Shown here: positions 20,494 to 32,066 of the stretch, piece after piece | How the letters are laid out: each line of letters opens with the position of its first letter | Position numbering within the stretch: the first letter of the stretch is position 1 | Origin: Fragilaria crotonensis | Lineage: Eukaryota; Bacillariophyta; Fragilariophyceae; Fragilariales; Fragilariaceae | Direction of reading: 5' to 3' | DNA length: 32,066 nucleotides | Assembly (NCBI GenBank): GCA_022925895.1 | Contig: JAKSYS010000699.1 | Coordinates: forward strand, 1-32,066 | Program-made: the position numbers and the translations under genes | The notes under the pieces: model-generated | Seen by the model: only the letters and a program-made list of their open reading frames with translations | Database searches by the model: none | What the model was told of the DNA's origin: nothing

Positions 20494-21660
20494 TCAGGTA
20501 TTGCTCTCAGAGTCGATTGACAATGGGCGCATATCGGCCCATCTATCAATGATGACGTCGACGTCGACAGGGGAATTGCGTTCTTTGTACCGACAACCGG
20601 ATCGTGTACTGGAGGCGCGGACGGGACCCGCAGGACGGCTCCCTGAAACAATAGAGGCGGCCCATCCATTTCCTTGAAGAAAATCATGGGTAGCTGCCAC
20701 TCGGAGAGATTGGATGGATTCGCGCTCCACGTGATCCCTACTTTTGATCCTCGAGCGACTAGTGCCTCGTTGTTGGTACTCTGGCGATATGTCTTGGTCA
20801 GCAATTGATGGTCGCACATCAATAGTCGCAACAGGGAAGTGCTTCCCTGTACTTGTACTGCTGTAAATATCGTCAGAACTGGCTTCGAACTGCACTGTCC
20901 TTGATTTTGATCGTTGCCTTGTGTTTTGTGATGTCAGGGTTTTGTGAAGTGTGCAATGTTCGCTCGGAGTTGCTCAGCGAGTATGTTGCGGTGGTCCTCG
21001 CCGTTGACGTAGAATGGCTGCTGGCCTTCTTCATTAGAAAGCTTGGGCTTTCGAGCCACATCGCGATTGGCTGTTCATCACGTACAAGAGCTTGATGGTG
21101 GCGTTCGATTTCCCAGGAGCTGGGATTGGGCTTTGGGCACAGTCTATCGATTGTTTTTGACTGTACGATTGAGTTCTCATTATGGTCAATGCATGAGTTT
21201 GCTCTTTCGTCTCATTGTGGTCCCAAACACCTTGCCCTCCCTGTGATCCCCGGAATGAAGTAGGTTTGAGCAATGATCTTTGCAAAGGCACTCCTCAGTT
21301 TCACCTGTGATTGCATGTTCATCGAATGAATCCTTAATGAAGGGTTTAGTTCATGTTGAACCGTATACTTGACGCCTGATTGCCAGGATGAAACAAGAGT
21401 CGATTGACAATGGGCGCATATAGTTCTCATTATGGTCAATGCATGAGTTTGCTCTTTCGGGCTCATTGTCATCCTGCAAACACCTTGCCCCCTGTGATCC
21501 CCGGAATGAAGTAGGTTTGAGCAATGATCTTCGCAAAGGCACTCCTCGGTTTCACCTGTGATTGCATGTTCATCGAATGAATCCTTAATGAAGGGTTTAG
21601 TTCATGTTGAACCGTATACTTGACGTCTGACTGCCAGGATGAAACGTTCATTTCGATGCG
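20494..21660 (-). pseudogene. Degenerate copy of an unrecognised repeated protein family
   Basis: Minus-strand fragments in changing frames match the better copy at 22739-23673. From upstream to downstream they are: RSAFAKIIAQTYFIPGITG (twice, near 21546 and 21295, because of an internal duplication), SSWEIER...AMWLESPSFL (about 21120-21040), PEYQQRGTSRSRIK...ESIQSL (about 20780-20710), FLQGNGWAAS, then RPAGPVRASSTRSG (about 20640-20600). The paralogue has SSAWEIER, LEYQHDSHSSSRR, ELESIQSL, SLQGNGMVS and RPAAPVRSSSSRS at the same order and spacing. Protein similarity with clear DNA divergence shows that this was once coding. Function is unknown; an element-borne gene is possible. Confidence 0.5.
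21172..21645. repeat. Tandem duplication, period 250 bp
   Basis: AGTTCTCATTATGGTCAATG starts at 21172 and 21422. The copies are about 95% alike up to about 21645 (for example CCCCGGAATGAAGTAGGTTT and GAATCCTTAATGAAGGGTTT are exact). The 22-mer around TCGATTGACAATGGGCGCAT at the end of copy 1 (21400-21419) also occurs at 20513-20532, outside the array. Confidence 0.85.
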
Positions 21661-22738
21661 GCCCTTGATGATTGAGGATGTGCCTCAAAGAAGGCCTTCC
21701 TCATGATTTCGATTTTGTTGGTCACCAACGATAGGCCCAATTGGATTCGACGACATCAACGCGTGTTAGTCACGAGGATACTCTTTGGCAAATCATATAC
21801 CTTTTCGGTTGGCATCATCTAATCGACGCATCCTGAAATTTCATGTGGACACACGGGACACATCTACGGTGAAATCCAATTGGTCGAGACATCGCGACCT
21901 TCACCTTGTAGTTTTCTTCTAAAATTAGTCTGAGGATAAAAATTCTTATTGCATGTGGGATAGTACAGCACAATTCGAGTGCCGTTTCCGGTGACAAGCA
22001 TAGTAGATTGATATCCCAATCTTTTCGAAATCAGTTGCTTCAGATTTCATTCGACAGGCGTTCTTAAATCGAAATAGCATGTTTCAGACAAGGACTGTCC
22101 TAATTATGGCACAATACACCAATTGAATTTTGTTCCTCGTTGTCGATTCTTAATGATTTCCGTTGTCGTAAGTAATATACACGAAAGTAGGTGTTACGTA
22201 TGTATGTTATAGCTTCTATGCTCGTAATGAAACATATACATACCGGTACCTCTTCTCTGTTCCCGACAGACACGACAGTAAAACAACCTTTTTGCATGTT
22301 AATAAAATTTCAATACCGCGCGTTTTCAGCAATTTCGCGACGTTGCGTGCCGCCAAACTATGCTGACGTGCATTCACAGAATTGGCATCGGACCTGATGC
22401 AGAATTCCCAACGTTTAACCGGGACATTGTTACAACGTCGAGGCACAAGAATACTTAACTGGGACGTCGGACAAGGATCCCCCTTCAAGCGATTCCTATG
22501 CATCACGATGAGGCTGTTCGGCGCATGGCATCATTCCGCATCTACTGGTAGTACTTTACATCCATTCCGAGCATCAATTCCAGTGTAGTACATCTTTATT
22601 TTATAGACCATGTATTGATGTATGCAGGGGATCTTGAGTAGTGGCTTCATTTCTACTTCTGTACCCTCCGTGAAATTCGATCAAGAATGAAAAATCCAAA
22701 ATGTAATGTTTGTCAACAAGGCCTGAGTGTGCAATTCC
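21661..22738. other. Gene-free stretch
   Basis: No supported coding region. Small ORFs (largest 96 codons, minus, 22216-22506) lack recognisable motifs. The sequence is unremarkable to the eye. Confidence 0.4.
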
Positions 22739-23673
22739 CTACGCCGAAGGGGGCAGGGTGACTCTCTTCCGCTGAGGAGCATTGATGCTCACAACCAAGG
22801 GTGGGAGTTGACTGTACGAAATCCTGTGGCGTCGCTTGCTTTCGTGCACGCGGCATGACCATGTGCTCAAAGTGCGGGCTGGAATGGTTGGACGTACTCC
22901 TGCAACCTCAGGGATTGGTCCCAAAAGCGAATTCAAGGAGGTCACTCGAACTCTTGGTGTCCGTTCATGTTGGCGACACGATCGTGAGCTGGAGGAGCGG
23001 ACTGGCGCAGCAGGACGGTCTCCTGACGCCTTGGAGACCATCCCATTTCCCTGAAGGGAATCATAAGAGGCCAGTCGAGCTCGTTGCTTGGTGAGAAGAG
23101 ACTGGATGGACTCGAGCTCTTCGTGAAGCAGGCTCCTTCGACTCGAGCTGTGGGAATCGTGCTGATACTCCAACCACCTTTTTTGAAGAGAAGTGAAGAG
23201 TCGGCCTTGGTTAGAAGCAACAGGTGCTTGTTCCCTTGACACAGAAGCGCTATTGGAATCTTCGGAACTGTCGTCGTCGTCTGATACCGTCGGAGATCGT
23301 GAGGAGCTGTCGAGAGGCCACGCGAGTCTGACATCGACCCTTCGTGGGGCTTTGGAAGGATGAACTGGCTCTTCATCCGTGTTGATTTGGGTCCTCTCTC
23401 ATCCAATGGGCGCAGAAAGCTGGCCGTTTCGGCCCACACAACCATCGAACGTTCACGACGAGGACTGCGCGGAGACAGACGTTCGATTTCCCAGGCGCTA
23501 GAGTTCCGTTCTTGTTCTGGGTAGCATCCAATGGATATGAAGGTGTTTGCCATTTCTGGACCGGCAGGGTCCTGAAGACACCTCGCCTCCTGTAATACCT
23601 GGTATGAAGTACGTTTCGGCAATGATTGCGCAAAGGCACTCCTTGATTTACCCTCGGGCAGAGTGTTCATCAA
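22739..23673 (-). CDS. Unrecognised repeated protein family, better-preserved copy
   Basis: Not recognised. The minus strand gives an upstream part in one frame from ATG at 23673 or 23670 (KSRSAFAQSLPKRTSYQVLQ, ARCLQDPAGPEMANTFIS, SSAWEIERLSPRSPRRERSM, ASFLRPLDERGP). The downstream part from about 23395 is in another frame (INTDEEPVHPSKAPRRVDVR, TVSDDDDSSEDSNSASVSRE, ELESIQSL, SLQGNGMVSKASGDRPAAPV, HERTPRVRV). It ends at 22739. The join near 23395 is either an unplaced intron or a one-base break. The protein is Arg/Ser-rich with a short acidic run, so a nuclear location is possible, but no domain is visible. A degenerate paralogue lies at 20494-21660 on the same strand. The exact gene model is uncertain. 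Confidence 0.45.
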
Positions 23674-24004
23674 TTTTTCTGTTTTGTGTCAAGCATCTGG
23701 TTGTGGGGGTCGGTGGTGCAAATCTCATTGAGCGTGGAACATATGTTCATTGTGCTCATTTAGCTAGCAGCAACTGGCAACCAAACAATGTGATTGTGTA
23801 CTCTTGCAATTTCTTTGAGAAATGATGCATAAGTTCGAACGAAGGCATGACATTACGATTAGGTAGGACCAAGCGATCATCTTGTCTGGATTCCGATTTG
23901 ACGTTAATTAGTACTCCGGAGGATTGGACTCTCTCAAGTATTCGTTTCCGGCATATTTATCGAACTCCACTATAATGAAACAGAGCTTCTGAATTTGGCA
24001 TTAT

Positions 24005-24319
24005 TTAGGCAAGCAGAACACACCTGATTTCACCTTTGGATGAAAAACGGACGTTCCATCCGAACATTTTCCTTTGGGCTTGCTTTGTATCACGTGGATG
24101 TTCGTGGTAGGGATTGGCGAGGCCGGATACTTCCATACTCTGGATGTGCTTTCCGAAGCTCGTGTCGTCGGTCAGCAAGCAGGCGCGCTCTCCTAAGCTT
24201 ATTCCGGTTGTGACGTTCGGCCGAATTTCGTCGACGGTTACGACCATGTGGTCTATCTTACAGTTTCCAACAGGACGCATGTATGCAGCTGATTGGCTGC
24301 TGGTGTGTAGAATTTTCAC
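24005..24319 (-). CDS. Small hypothetical protein, 104 aa
   Basis: ATG at 24319, opening MKILHTSSQSAAYMRPVGN, with balanced composition and no low complexity (HMVVTVDEIRPNVTTGISLG, GLANPYHEHPRDTKQAQRKM). It diverges from the gene starting at 24395 with only 75 bp between. No motif recognised. It could equally be a chance ORF or a fragment of a larger gene. Confidence 0.3.
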   Translation of the reverse strand: MKILHTSSQSAAYMRPVGNCKIDHMVVTVDEIRPNVTTGISLGERACLLTDDTSFGKHIQSMEVSGLANPYHEHPRDTKQAQRKMFGWNVRFSSKGEIRCVLLA

Positions 24320-24394
24320 TTAGGAGAAAATAGTAAGCCTACTAGGTTTTTCTACGTGAATCTACCGTAGGTTTTGTACCTACGTCGTTTGACA

Positions 24395-25241
24395 ATGATG
24401 AACCCTTCCGTTCATCTCGCTGAGGATGGGAATCCATCTGGACGAACGAATCCAACCGCAGACGATGACACAGTCATCACTCCAACACGAGGAGAAAAAA
24501 CGAGGTCGAACAATGGACTGAAGATTGAAAAGACTATCAAATTCCGTTTTGTACCTCCCAGAGACAAAGACGGAGTTCATCCCGCCATTCTACACGCACA
24601 TTGGATGTACGAAGTAACCAAAGCTTTTGGAGAAGATGTGAAATTCTTCGACAATCGAAACCGCATCGTTGGCAAAGTAGATCCCCTCAGGACCAACCCG
24701 GAGGAGCACACCTTGCAATTCCAGCTTCATTTCGACCGCCACACAACGCAACACCGCTCTAGAGACCGCAAAGAGAATTCGGACCATCTCCATGTCACCA
24801 GTTACATAGTTCACCGGATTCAGACATCAGTATCGTTAGGAGAACTCAAAGAAGCGGCAAACGTGATTAAGCTTATGAAAGATCACGATTTCTACGTAAA
24901 CGAACACCGCTGGAGCGAAGCTGACTGGGAAACAACACAATTGGGCTTTCTATATGGAATCGATCCACAGTTTCATGATATTGATCAAGCCACAATTAAA
25001 GTGACAAAAACCATTCAGCAGAGTTTTCCGCGAACAAAAGTACCCAAATTTAAGTTGGTCTATCCCCAAAATGAGAAAAGGAAATGGCCGTATTGTGCGA
25101 ACAAAAGCATATGCTATCGAGACGATGCGAGCAGACCGCGAGGAATTAACCAAGCATCTGAAAACAGCTTACAAGGAGGATGGCACTTTTGTGCAATATA
25201 CATCAGAAGGTGCGTATTGTTTAGTTTTTTTAGATGTTTAG
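24395..25241 (+). CDS. Lineage-specific protein, probably element-derived, truncated, one frame break
   Basis: ATG at 24395. A polar N-terminus leads to KIEKTIKFRFVPPRDKDGVH, then AHWMYEVTKAFGEDVKFFDN, HVTSYIVHRIQTSVSLGELK, WSEADWETTQLGFLYGIDPQ and TKVPKFKLVYP. I recall similar long hypothetical proteins repeated in diatom genomes, but have no named domain. At about 25073 the run CCCC carries one base too many. After it the frame reads KMRKGNGRIVRTKAYAIETM and EDGTFVQYTSEG. Translation then ends at TAG 25239-25241 in AT-rich DNA. Related proteins seem longer, so the gene is either cut short or continues past a donor at TCAGAAG|GTGCGT (about 25209). The next gene is convergent at 25590. Confidence 0.55.
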
Positions 25242-25589
25242 TTCCAAACATTAAATTATGACCGATCAGTATCTTTTCACTATTTTTGGTTATGAATAAA
25301 ACAAATATTGCGCAACAGCTTCATAAAGTTGATTTGCAATTCATTTGTCTCAAACAAAACAAGCACAAAACATATTTGTTGAGATTCAAACGTTTATGTT
25401 ACGTACTCAGCAATTACATCAATTTATAAGAGTCGGTTCATAATCATATTATGTTTAATTTAAACTATAATTGGTACATCACCGTCATCCATATATGTTC
25501 TGAACGCAACATCCCTTGCACATAGATACCGTGTATTACTATCTTATCGATTCTTTACTTTCTTTTGTCGTTCAGCAAAACAGTCGTTC
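25242..25589. other. AT-rich spacer between convergent genes
   Basis: No gene; AT-rich, with long A/T words (for example CAAACAAAACAAGCACAAAAC around 25351). Presumably 3' flanks of both neighbours. Confidence 0.5.
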
Positions 25590-27550
25590 TCAATCATCTA
25601 AATCCCATGCCTCAACAAAGGTTGCAGTCATTGCTGCTGGCACTGCAGTGTCATTGTCTTGTTCTCCTCCTCGTGCATCTCGTCCATGCACTAGACCTGC
25701 CTGACTCATGCAAAACGCCAGTAATTGCTTCTCCATTGCCTCTGCTTGGGTGCATTGCCTGTCTTCCTGCACAAGGCTGTAAAGTTCATTGAATCGTGCG
25801 ATTCCCTCATGACTCCACCCACCGTATTTGCAGTGCCCACTTTTTGTTTGTGTGTATGCTCGCTGTCTAGGTTTCGCTTTCTTCTTTCGTTGTCCTTGCT
25901 CTGAATCAGAATCTTCGGCCTCATCAGCAACAGGAGGCATGGATTTCCACTTATCAATATAATTTTCAAACATTAGTAACGCAAATGCCTCGTCACTTTT
26001 TGTGACAATTCTGCCACGACCACCGGGCTCTCTTGCTTCGAAATCAACTGCCTTGTCTTGTGCTTTCCCCAATACCTCCTTCCGCACACGCATTCCAAGT
26101 ATGTTCCAAAAACCAATAGAAAGCTTGCAACTCGCGTTCCGTTGTGGCTCTTCTCAGCTTACAGAGCTCGTCCATTGTGAACAATTCCTCTCCAGTCAAT
26201 TTAAACTTGGCGATGGTTTCTCGAACAATCTTTCCACCCGATTGCTCACAAGAACTTCGTTTGGTGTTCAAGGCTTCATTAAACACGCCTCGTATAGCAT
26301 CTGGAAATGACCACGCTGCTGTTCCGGCACATTCTCATGATCCATCACCAACCTGATTGCCTGTTGAAAACTCGCATCACTGTTTATAAACTTGATCTTC
26401 CTGAAGATATCGGATTTGACAAATACTCGTACACGGTCAGTGACATGTTTTGCCGATTTTTAATTGACTGCGATCGCGACATCCCGCGTATGTGGAGCGT
26501 TTCACCATCAAGTCCCAGAGTTGATGCGGCAGCACTTGTTGGTGCTTTGGCAACAATCGCAACCGTTGGGATTTTACTGGCTGTATGACCCGTAGTACAC
26601 TCGTTGTCCCTCGCCCCTTGGCCTTCGTACTCCTCGTCGCTTGAAGTTGACAAATCCTCCTGATCACAATCCACCACTGCTTCTTCATTTTCATTGTCCA
26701 CAAGAATGTCATCGTCATCATCTGATGATGAATGGTCAACAGTATGGTAGCTAGTTTCATATTCCTCGTCATCATCAACATCGTCCCTATTGACATAGCG
26801 TGGTGGATCTGGTGAATGATTAGCAGCGGAGTTTTGCTCTTCTTCTTCCTCTTCCTTTACACGTGGTTTTGGATTATGTTTCGTACCCACTGTACGTACC
26901 AAAACAATTTCTGCCACCGATGATTTATCGTCATCCGATGTTTGCTCTTCCTCTTCTTCAGGTGGTGCCGGGTTACGCCTTGTCACCACCCTACGTGCCA
27001 CCGTCTTCTTCACAAGTTTTGCCACTTTTGCTGCGCCCTTACTCGATTTGTTGGTAGTATTCGTGCTTACCTGCGGGTTCTTGTTCTTTCTCTTCTTCTC
27101 GTCGGTATTAAGTGAATCAGCAGCAGCGGTTCGCTCATCAATTGGAGCCGCAGCAGTGGTTCCCTCATCATTCTGGTTGGTACTAGTACTTACAACATTC
27201 TTCTTACTTTTTTCATTCGTCTTGTTCGTACCTTTTTCATTCGTCTTGTTCGTACCTTTTTCATTCGTCTTGTTTGTACCCTTTTCATTTGTCTTGTTCG
27301 TACCTTTTTCATTCGTCTTGTTCGTACCTTTTTCATTCGTCTTGTTCTTTGGATTCTGGTTCAGTTGCCTCCTTGCACTCTTCTGGAACTCCTCCTCAAT
27401 CGCCGCCACTCTTGTCGCCTTCGCTTCTTTTTTACGGGTGCGAGGGGACTTGCGACGAGGAGGAATCATCATCTCCTCCGGTGGACCCTCGTCTTCCGAA
27501 GCTGTCTCCTCCCGTGGACCGTTGTCTTTCGTAGCTGGCAATGGACCCAT
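25590..27550 (-). CDS. Acidic/basic low-complexity protein with conserved C-terminal domain (several frame breaks)
   Basis: ATG at 27550 (MGPLPATKDNGPREETAS). The N-terminal half is highly charged: a PPRRKSPRTRKK basic patch, six TNEKGTNK repeats, Lys-rich AKVAKLVKKTVARRVVTRR, then acid runs (DDDDDILVDNENEE). It looks nuclear. From about 26440 the track crosses four single-base losses. The frame then reads in turn SLTVYEY, SDIFRKIKFINSDASFQQAI, CLMK, ALNTKRSSCEQSGGKIVRET, RRATTERELQAFYWF, GTYLECVCGRRYWGK, AQDKAVDFEA, SDEAFALLMFENYIDKWKSM. It ends at 25590. Each break sits in a short T or A run (TATTTGTC near 26419, ATGAAGCC near 26276, GGTTTTTGG near 26116, GGGGAAAGC near 26071), as if one base were missing. 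The 'SDEAFALL..ENYI.KW' block resembles, from memory, a domain repeated in diatom and oomycete hypothetical proteins. A mobile origin is possible; function is unknown. Confidence 0.55.
27209..27352. repeat. Six 24-bp coding tandem repeats (TNEKGTNK)
   Basis: Unit TTTTTCATTCGTCTTGTTCG plus TACC, six copies nearly identical, with synonymous changes in copies 3-4. It stays in frame on the minus strand as an 8-residue Lys/Thr/Asn repeat, so copy number can vary without breaking the protein. Confidence 0.85.
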
Positions 27551-28485
27551 GATGGATGTACACAAGAAGGAGAGTGGGAAGTGGTAGTCTTATCAAACTA
27601 TTAAACTATTGTTGAACAGCAAATTCTATGCGATATGTTGCAAGGCTACTATTGCGTGCTTAGTATGTTTTTGCCTTGTTTGAATGAAGTCGTGCATTGT
27701 TGAACAATCTTGTGAACATATCTTTTTGAAATTGCATGTATTGACCCTTGTATAGTGATTATGTAATTAATCCACCTTAAACTTCAATCTGTATTGTAAT
27801 ATAGTTTGTTTATTGTCAGTTGATGTTTCATAATGTTTTGCGTGACAAGTTAATTCGACTAATTTGGGTAGTAATCATACTATTCAAGTAACATGTGTTT
27901 TGGCATTGTTTCTGTAAATATGGTGCGTCCGTTACATTTTATATCATGTTAATCATTATAATGTTACATACGTTCTTCCATACGCCACAAATTTTTCGCG
28001 ATACAAAATAATATCACATTAGTACATATTAAATTTTCTATCTACAATACTTTGGTATACTACTCTGCGTAGTATACATCTTCATTGTTGTTTATCACAT
28101 ATCGGTCATGTGATAAACACTCTCATTACGGCGTAGCTATTTGGTATGCACCGACCATGTGCTCGCCACCCTTGCCGTGTGTATTGAGAGTACTTAGAGT
28201 GATTTCTGTGCTCCTGAACTTTTTGGGTCAAGTCACATGGTATACGTTACCTATAAAATGTATGCATTAAAAAAATGTACTTAGAGTAAAGTACTCAGAG
28301 TAATTTTTAAGTCTTCAGTATGTGTCGTACACGCTGTACTACGTCGTTGCCATTCGCAAGTGTATGGCTTTCTATCACTCACAGTTTGTACACAACCTTT
28401 CAAATTGTGTTCTTTGAAGCACTTTGCAAGAAGTAGCTTATCACTGTCGGATCGTTCTCTTGTGTTGTTGTCGCATCCTTTCCTC
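27551..28485. other. AT-rich intergenic region with two adjacent hairpins (28055-28118)
   Basis: No supported gene. Hairpin 1: GTATACTAC (28055-28063) / GTAGTATAC (28069-28077), loop 5. Hairpin 2: GTTTATCACAT (28090-28100) / ATGTGATAAAC (28108-28118), loop 7. Three ACTTAGAGT words follow (about 28191, 28280) with a variant ACTCAGAGT near 28294. This could be a shared promoter region of the divergent genes at 27550 and 28613. Confidence 0.5.
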
Positions 28486-28601
28486 CTGCCATACAGCGGA
28501 GAGTGGAGGTTGTTTCATCCATCACGCGCTCGTTGCACTGCCATACAGCAGTGAGAGGTTCTGAACAAGACATTTTTTCCTTTTCCTGCCATACAGCGGG
28601 A
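28486..28601 (+). promoter_or_regulatory. Three CTGCCATACAGC motifs spaced 52 and 48 bp before the ATG
   Basis: CTGCCATACAGC occurs exactly at 28486, 28538 and 28586. Each is followed by RG and a purine stretch (GGAGAGTGGAG, AGTGAGAGG, GGGAAGAGG). The last copy lies about 15 bp before the ATG at 28613. The regular spacing suggests a repeated binding site or a short decayed tandem repeat in the 5' leader. Confidence 0.55.
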
Positions 28602-28612
28602 AGAGGAATACC

Positions 28613-31112
<2,500 letters not shown>

Positions 31113-31196
31113 CGAAGTCCGCCACTTACTACTACAGGATGATCGCAGGCTTCGAAATGTCATTCATGAATAAATGCTTGTCTATTGTTGGATTCT

Positions 31197-32066
31197 TTAG
31201 TACCTCCCTCGCTTCTTCTTGTTCGCGTAAGGTTGCACCACTACCCCATCAGAATCTTCTTTGTTGTGGACGCTGTCATATTCATCATTGGCACCATCCT
31301 CCTCCTCGTTGTCGCCATCACCTTCGTCATCAACATCACCTTCTTTGTCATCAACATCATCTTCGTGCGTCATCAACATCATCTTCGTCGTCAACATCAT
31401 CTTCATCATCAACATCATCTTCGTCGTCACCATCATCTTTGTCATCAACATCATCTTCATCATCAACATCATCTTCGTTGTCAACATCATCTTCGTCGTC
31501 AACATCCTCTTCATCATCAACATTGTCTTCATCGTCAACCTCTTCCTCCTCGTAGTCACTTTCTAACGAAGGTGAATCTCGCGATTCATGACACTTGTTG
31601 ATCATCGAGTCCCATGACGTTACCCATTCGTCTTTCCTCCGGAAAGGAAAGGTAATACTCCTCCGCTCCGACATCGCGAATGCCTATGGTTGGTGCGACA
31701 AGGTTGTTGACGTTAACCATGAACAATGTTGGCTTTGATTTCGCATCCTTGCGATTTAGTTTGTAACGACCTATCATTGTGTTGGAGAATTCCCTCACTT
31801 CCTCGTCGATTGCATCAAAGGGTGTATGAGAGCGTACCTCCTGCTTCTTTTTATGGCTGTCCCGATTCTTGAAGGGCAATCCGTGCACCTCAGGGCAAGT
31901 GACGAAGGTCAACAAGGTGTGGATAAATGCCGGTAGTGGATATTGGAAGCCGTGCCACTCAACCATTGCATGGTCATTCCAAGGTTTGCCATCGTATATG
32001 CTTGGATGTGCACGATACTTATGCCCATTGACGCAAATGAACTCTGTGAAGCATGGAAGCTTCCCA
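31197..32066 (-). CDS. Lineage-specific protein with YRAHP..PW block and acidic repeat tail (partial)
   Basis: The gene enters from the right edge already in frame: LPCFTEFICVNGHKYRAHPS, then DGKPWNDHAMVEWHGFQYPL and RKDAKSKPTLFMVNVNNLVA. Its start is outside the window. Near 31650 the frame shifts by one base into FPFRRKDEWVTSWDSMINK, followed by an acidic tail of VDDEDD repeats. A second shift near 31372 leads to the end KEDSDGVVVQPYANKKKRGR-Y-stop at 31199-31197. A basic end after a long acidic run suggests a nuclear protein. The 'YRAHP....PW.D.AMV.W' block feels familiar from diatom and plant element-borne proteins, but I cannot name a domain. It converges on the gene at 28613-31112, only 85 bp apart, so both may belong to one element. 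Confidence 0.5.
31320..31545. repeat. 18-bp coding repeat array (VDDEDD), about 12 copies
   Basis: Unit ATCATCTTCGTCGTCAAC with C/T and single-codon variants; minus strand reads Val-Asp-Asp-Glu-Asp-Asp. One unit near 31366-31373 is disturbed (TTCGTGCGTCATC) and shifts the frame. Confidence 0.8.

Noticed and set aside
27048-27587. Plus-strand 179-aa hydrophobic ORF (repeated FVLFVPFS)
   Set aside because: It is the antisense of the TNEKGTNK repeat of the minus-strand gene; hydrophobicity arises from complementing Lys/Asn codons.

Overview
The window looks like nuclear DNA of a photosynthetic stramenopile, most likely a pennate diatom. This is inferred from gene style, not from a marker gene. 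Genes are compact and carry few, short GT-AG introns (125, 87 and 78 bp). Two predicted presequences end in an ASAF-like junction (A-A-S-A/F and S-A-R-A/F). The transporter is a nodulin-like MFS protein, TGACGT/TGACGTCA boxes occur, and much of the rest is repeats and low-complexity, mobile-looking protein families. I found no rRNA, tRNA or CRISPR.

Layout. 1-2402: a degenerate satellite (period about 175 bp) ending in a large imperfect foldback. 2830-4040 (-): decayed hAT-like transposase. 4542-7204 (+): secreted beta-propeller protein, one intron. 8371-11101 (+): single-pass membrane protein with eleven eight-cysteine 'CC' repeats, read through two one-base frame breaks. 11372-13644 (-): SelO-family protein AMPylator, two exons and one frame break. 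14325-15371: a non-autonomous Mutator-like element with TIRs and a perfect 9-bp target duplication. 16739-17872: a second foldback/tandem-repeat element. 18070-19956 (+): nodulin-like MFS transporter, one intron. 20494-23673 (-): at least two diverged copies of an unrecognised protein family. 24005-32066: lineage-specific, probably element-derived proteins with poly-acidic tracts, on both strands, heavily frame-broken.

The four recognisable host genes do not form an obvious pathway. Beta-propeller and CC-repeat proteins are both predicted to be secretory, with ectodomains outside the cytosol or in the endomembrane lumen. SelO is organellar and redox-linked, and the MFS protein is a membrane carrier. 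The CC-repeat gene and SelO are convergent, and the 3' end of SelO is partly duplicated between them.

One pattern runs through the window. Nearly every frame break I could place is the apparent loss of a single base, most often in or beside a short homopolymer, and it affects host genes and element-like genes alike. This fits uncorrected long-read indel error at least as well as gene death, so broken-gene labels in the right third are provisional. The best leads for something undescribed are the CC-repeat ectodomain, the SelO variant with two possible organelle presequences, the Mutator-like element, and a repeated diatom-type protein (28613-31112) whose C-terminal part resembles a 2-oxoglutarate/Fe(II) dioxygenase barrel.
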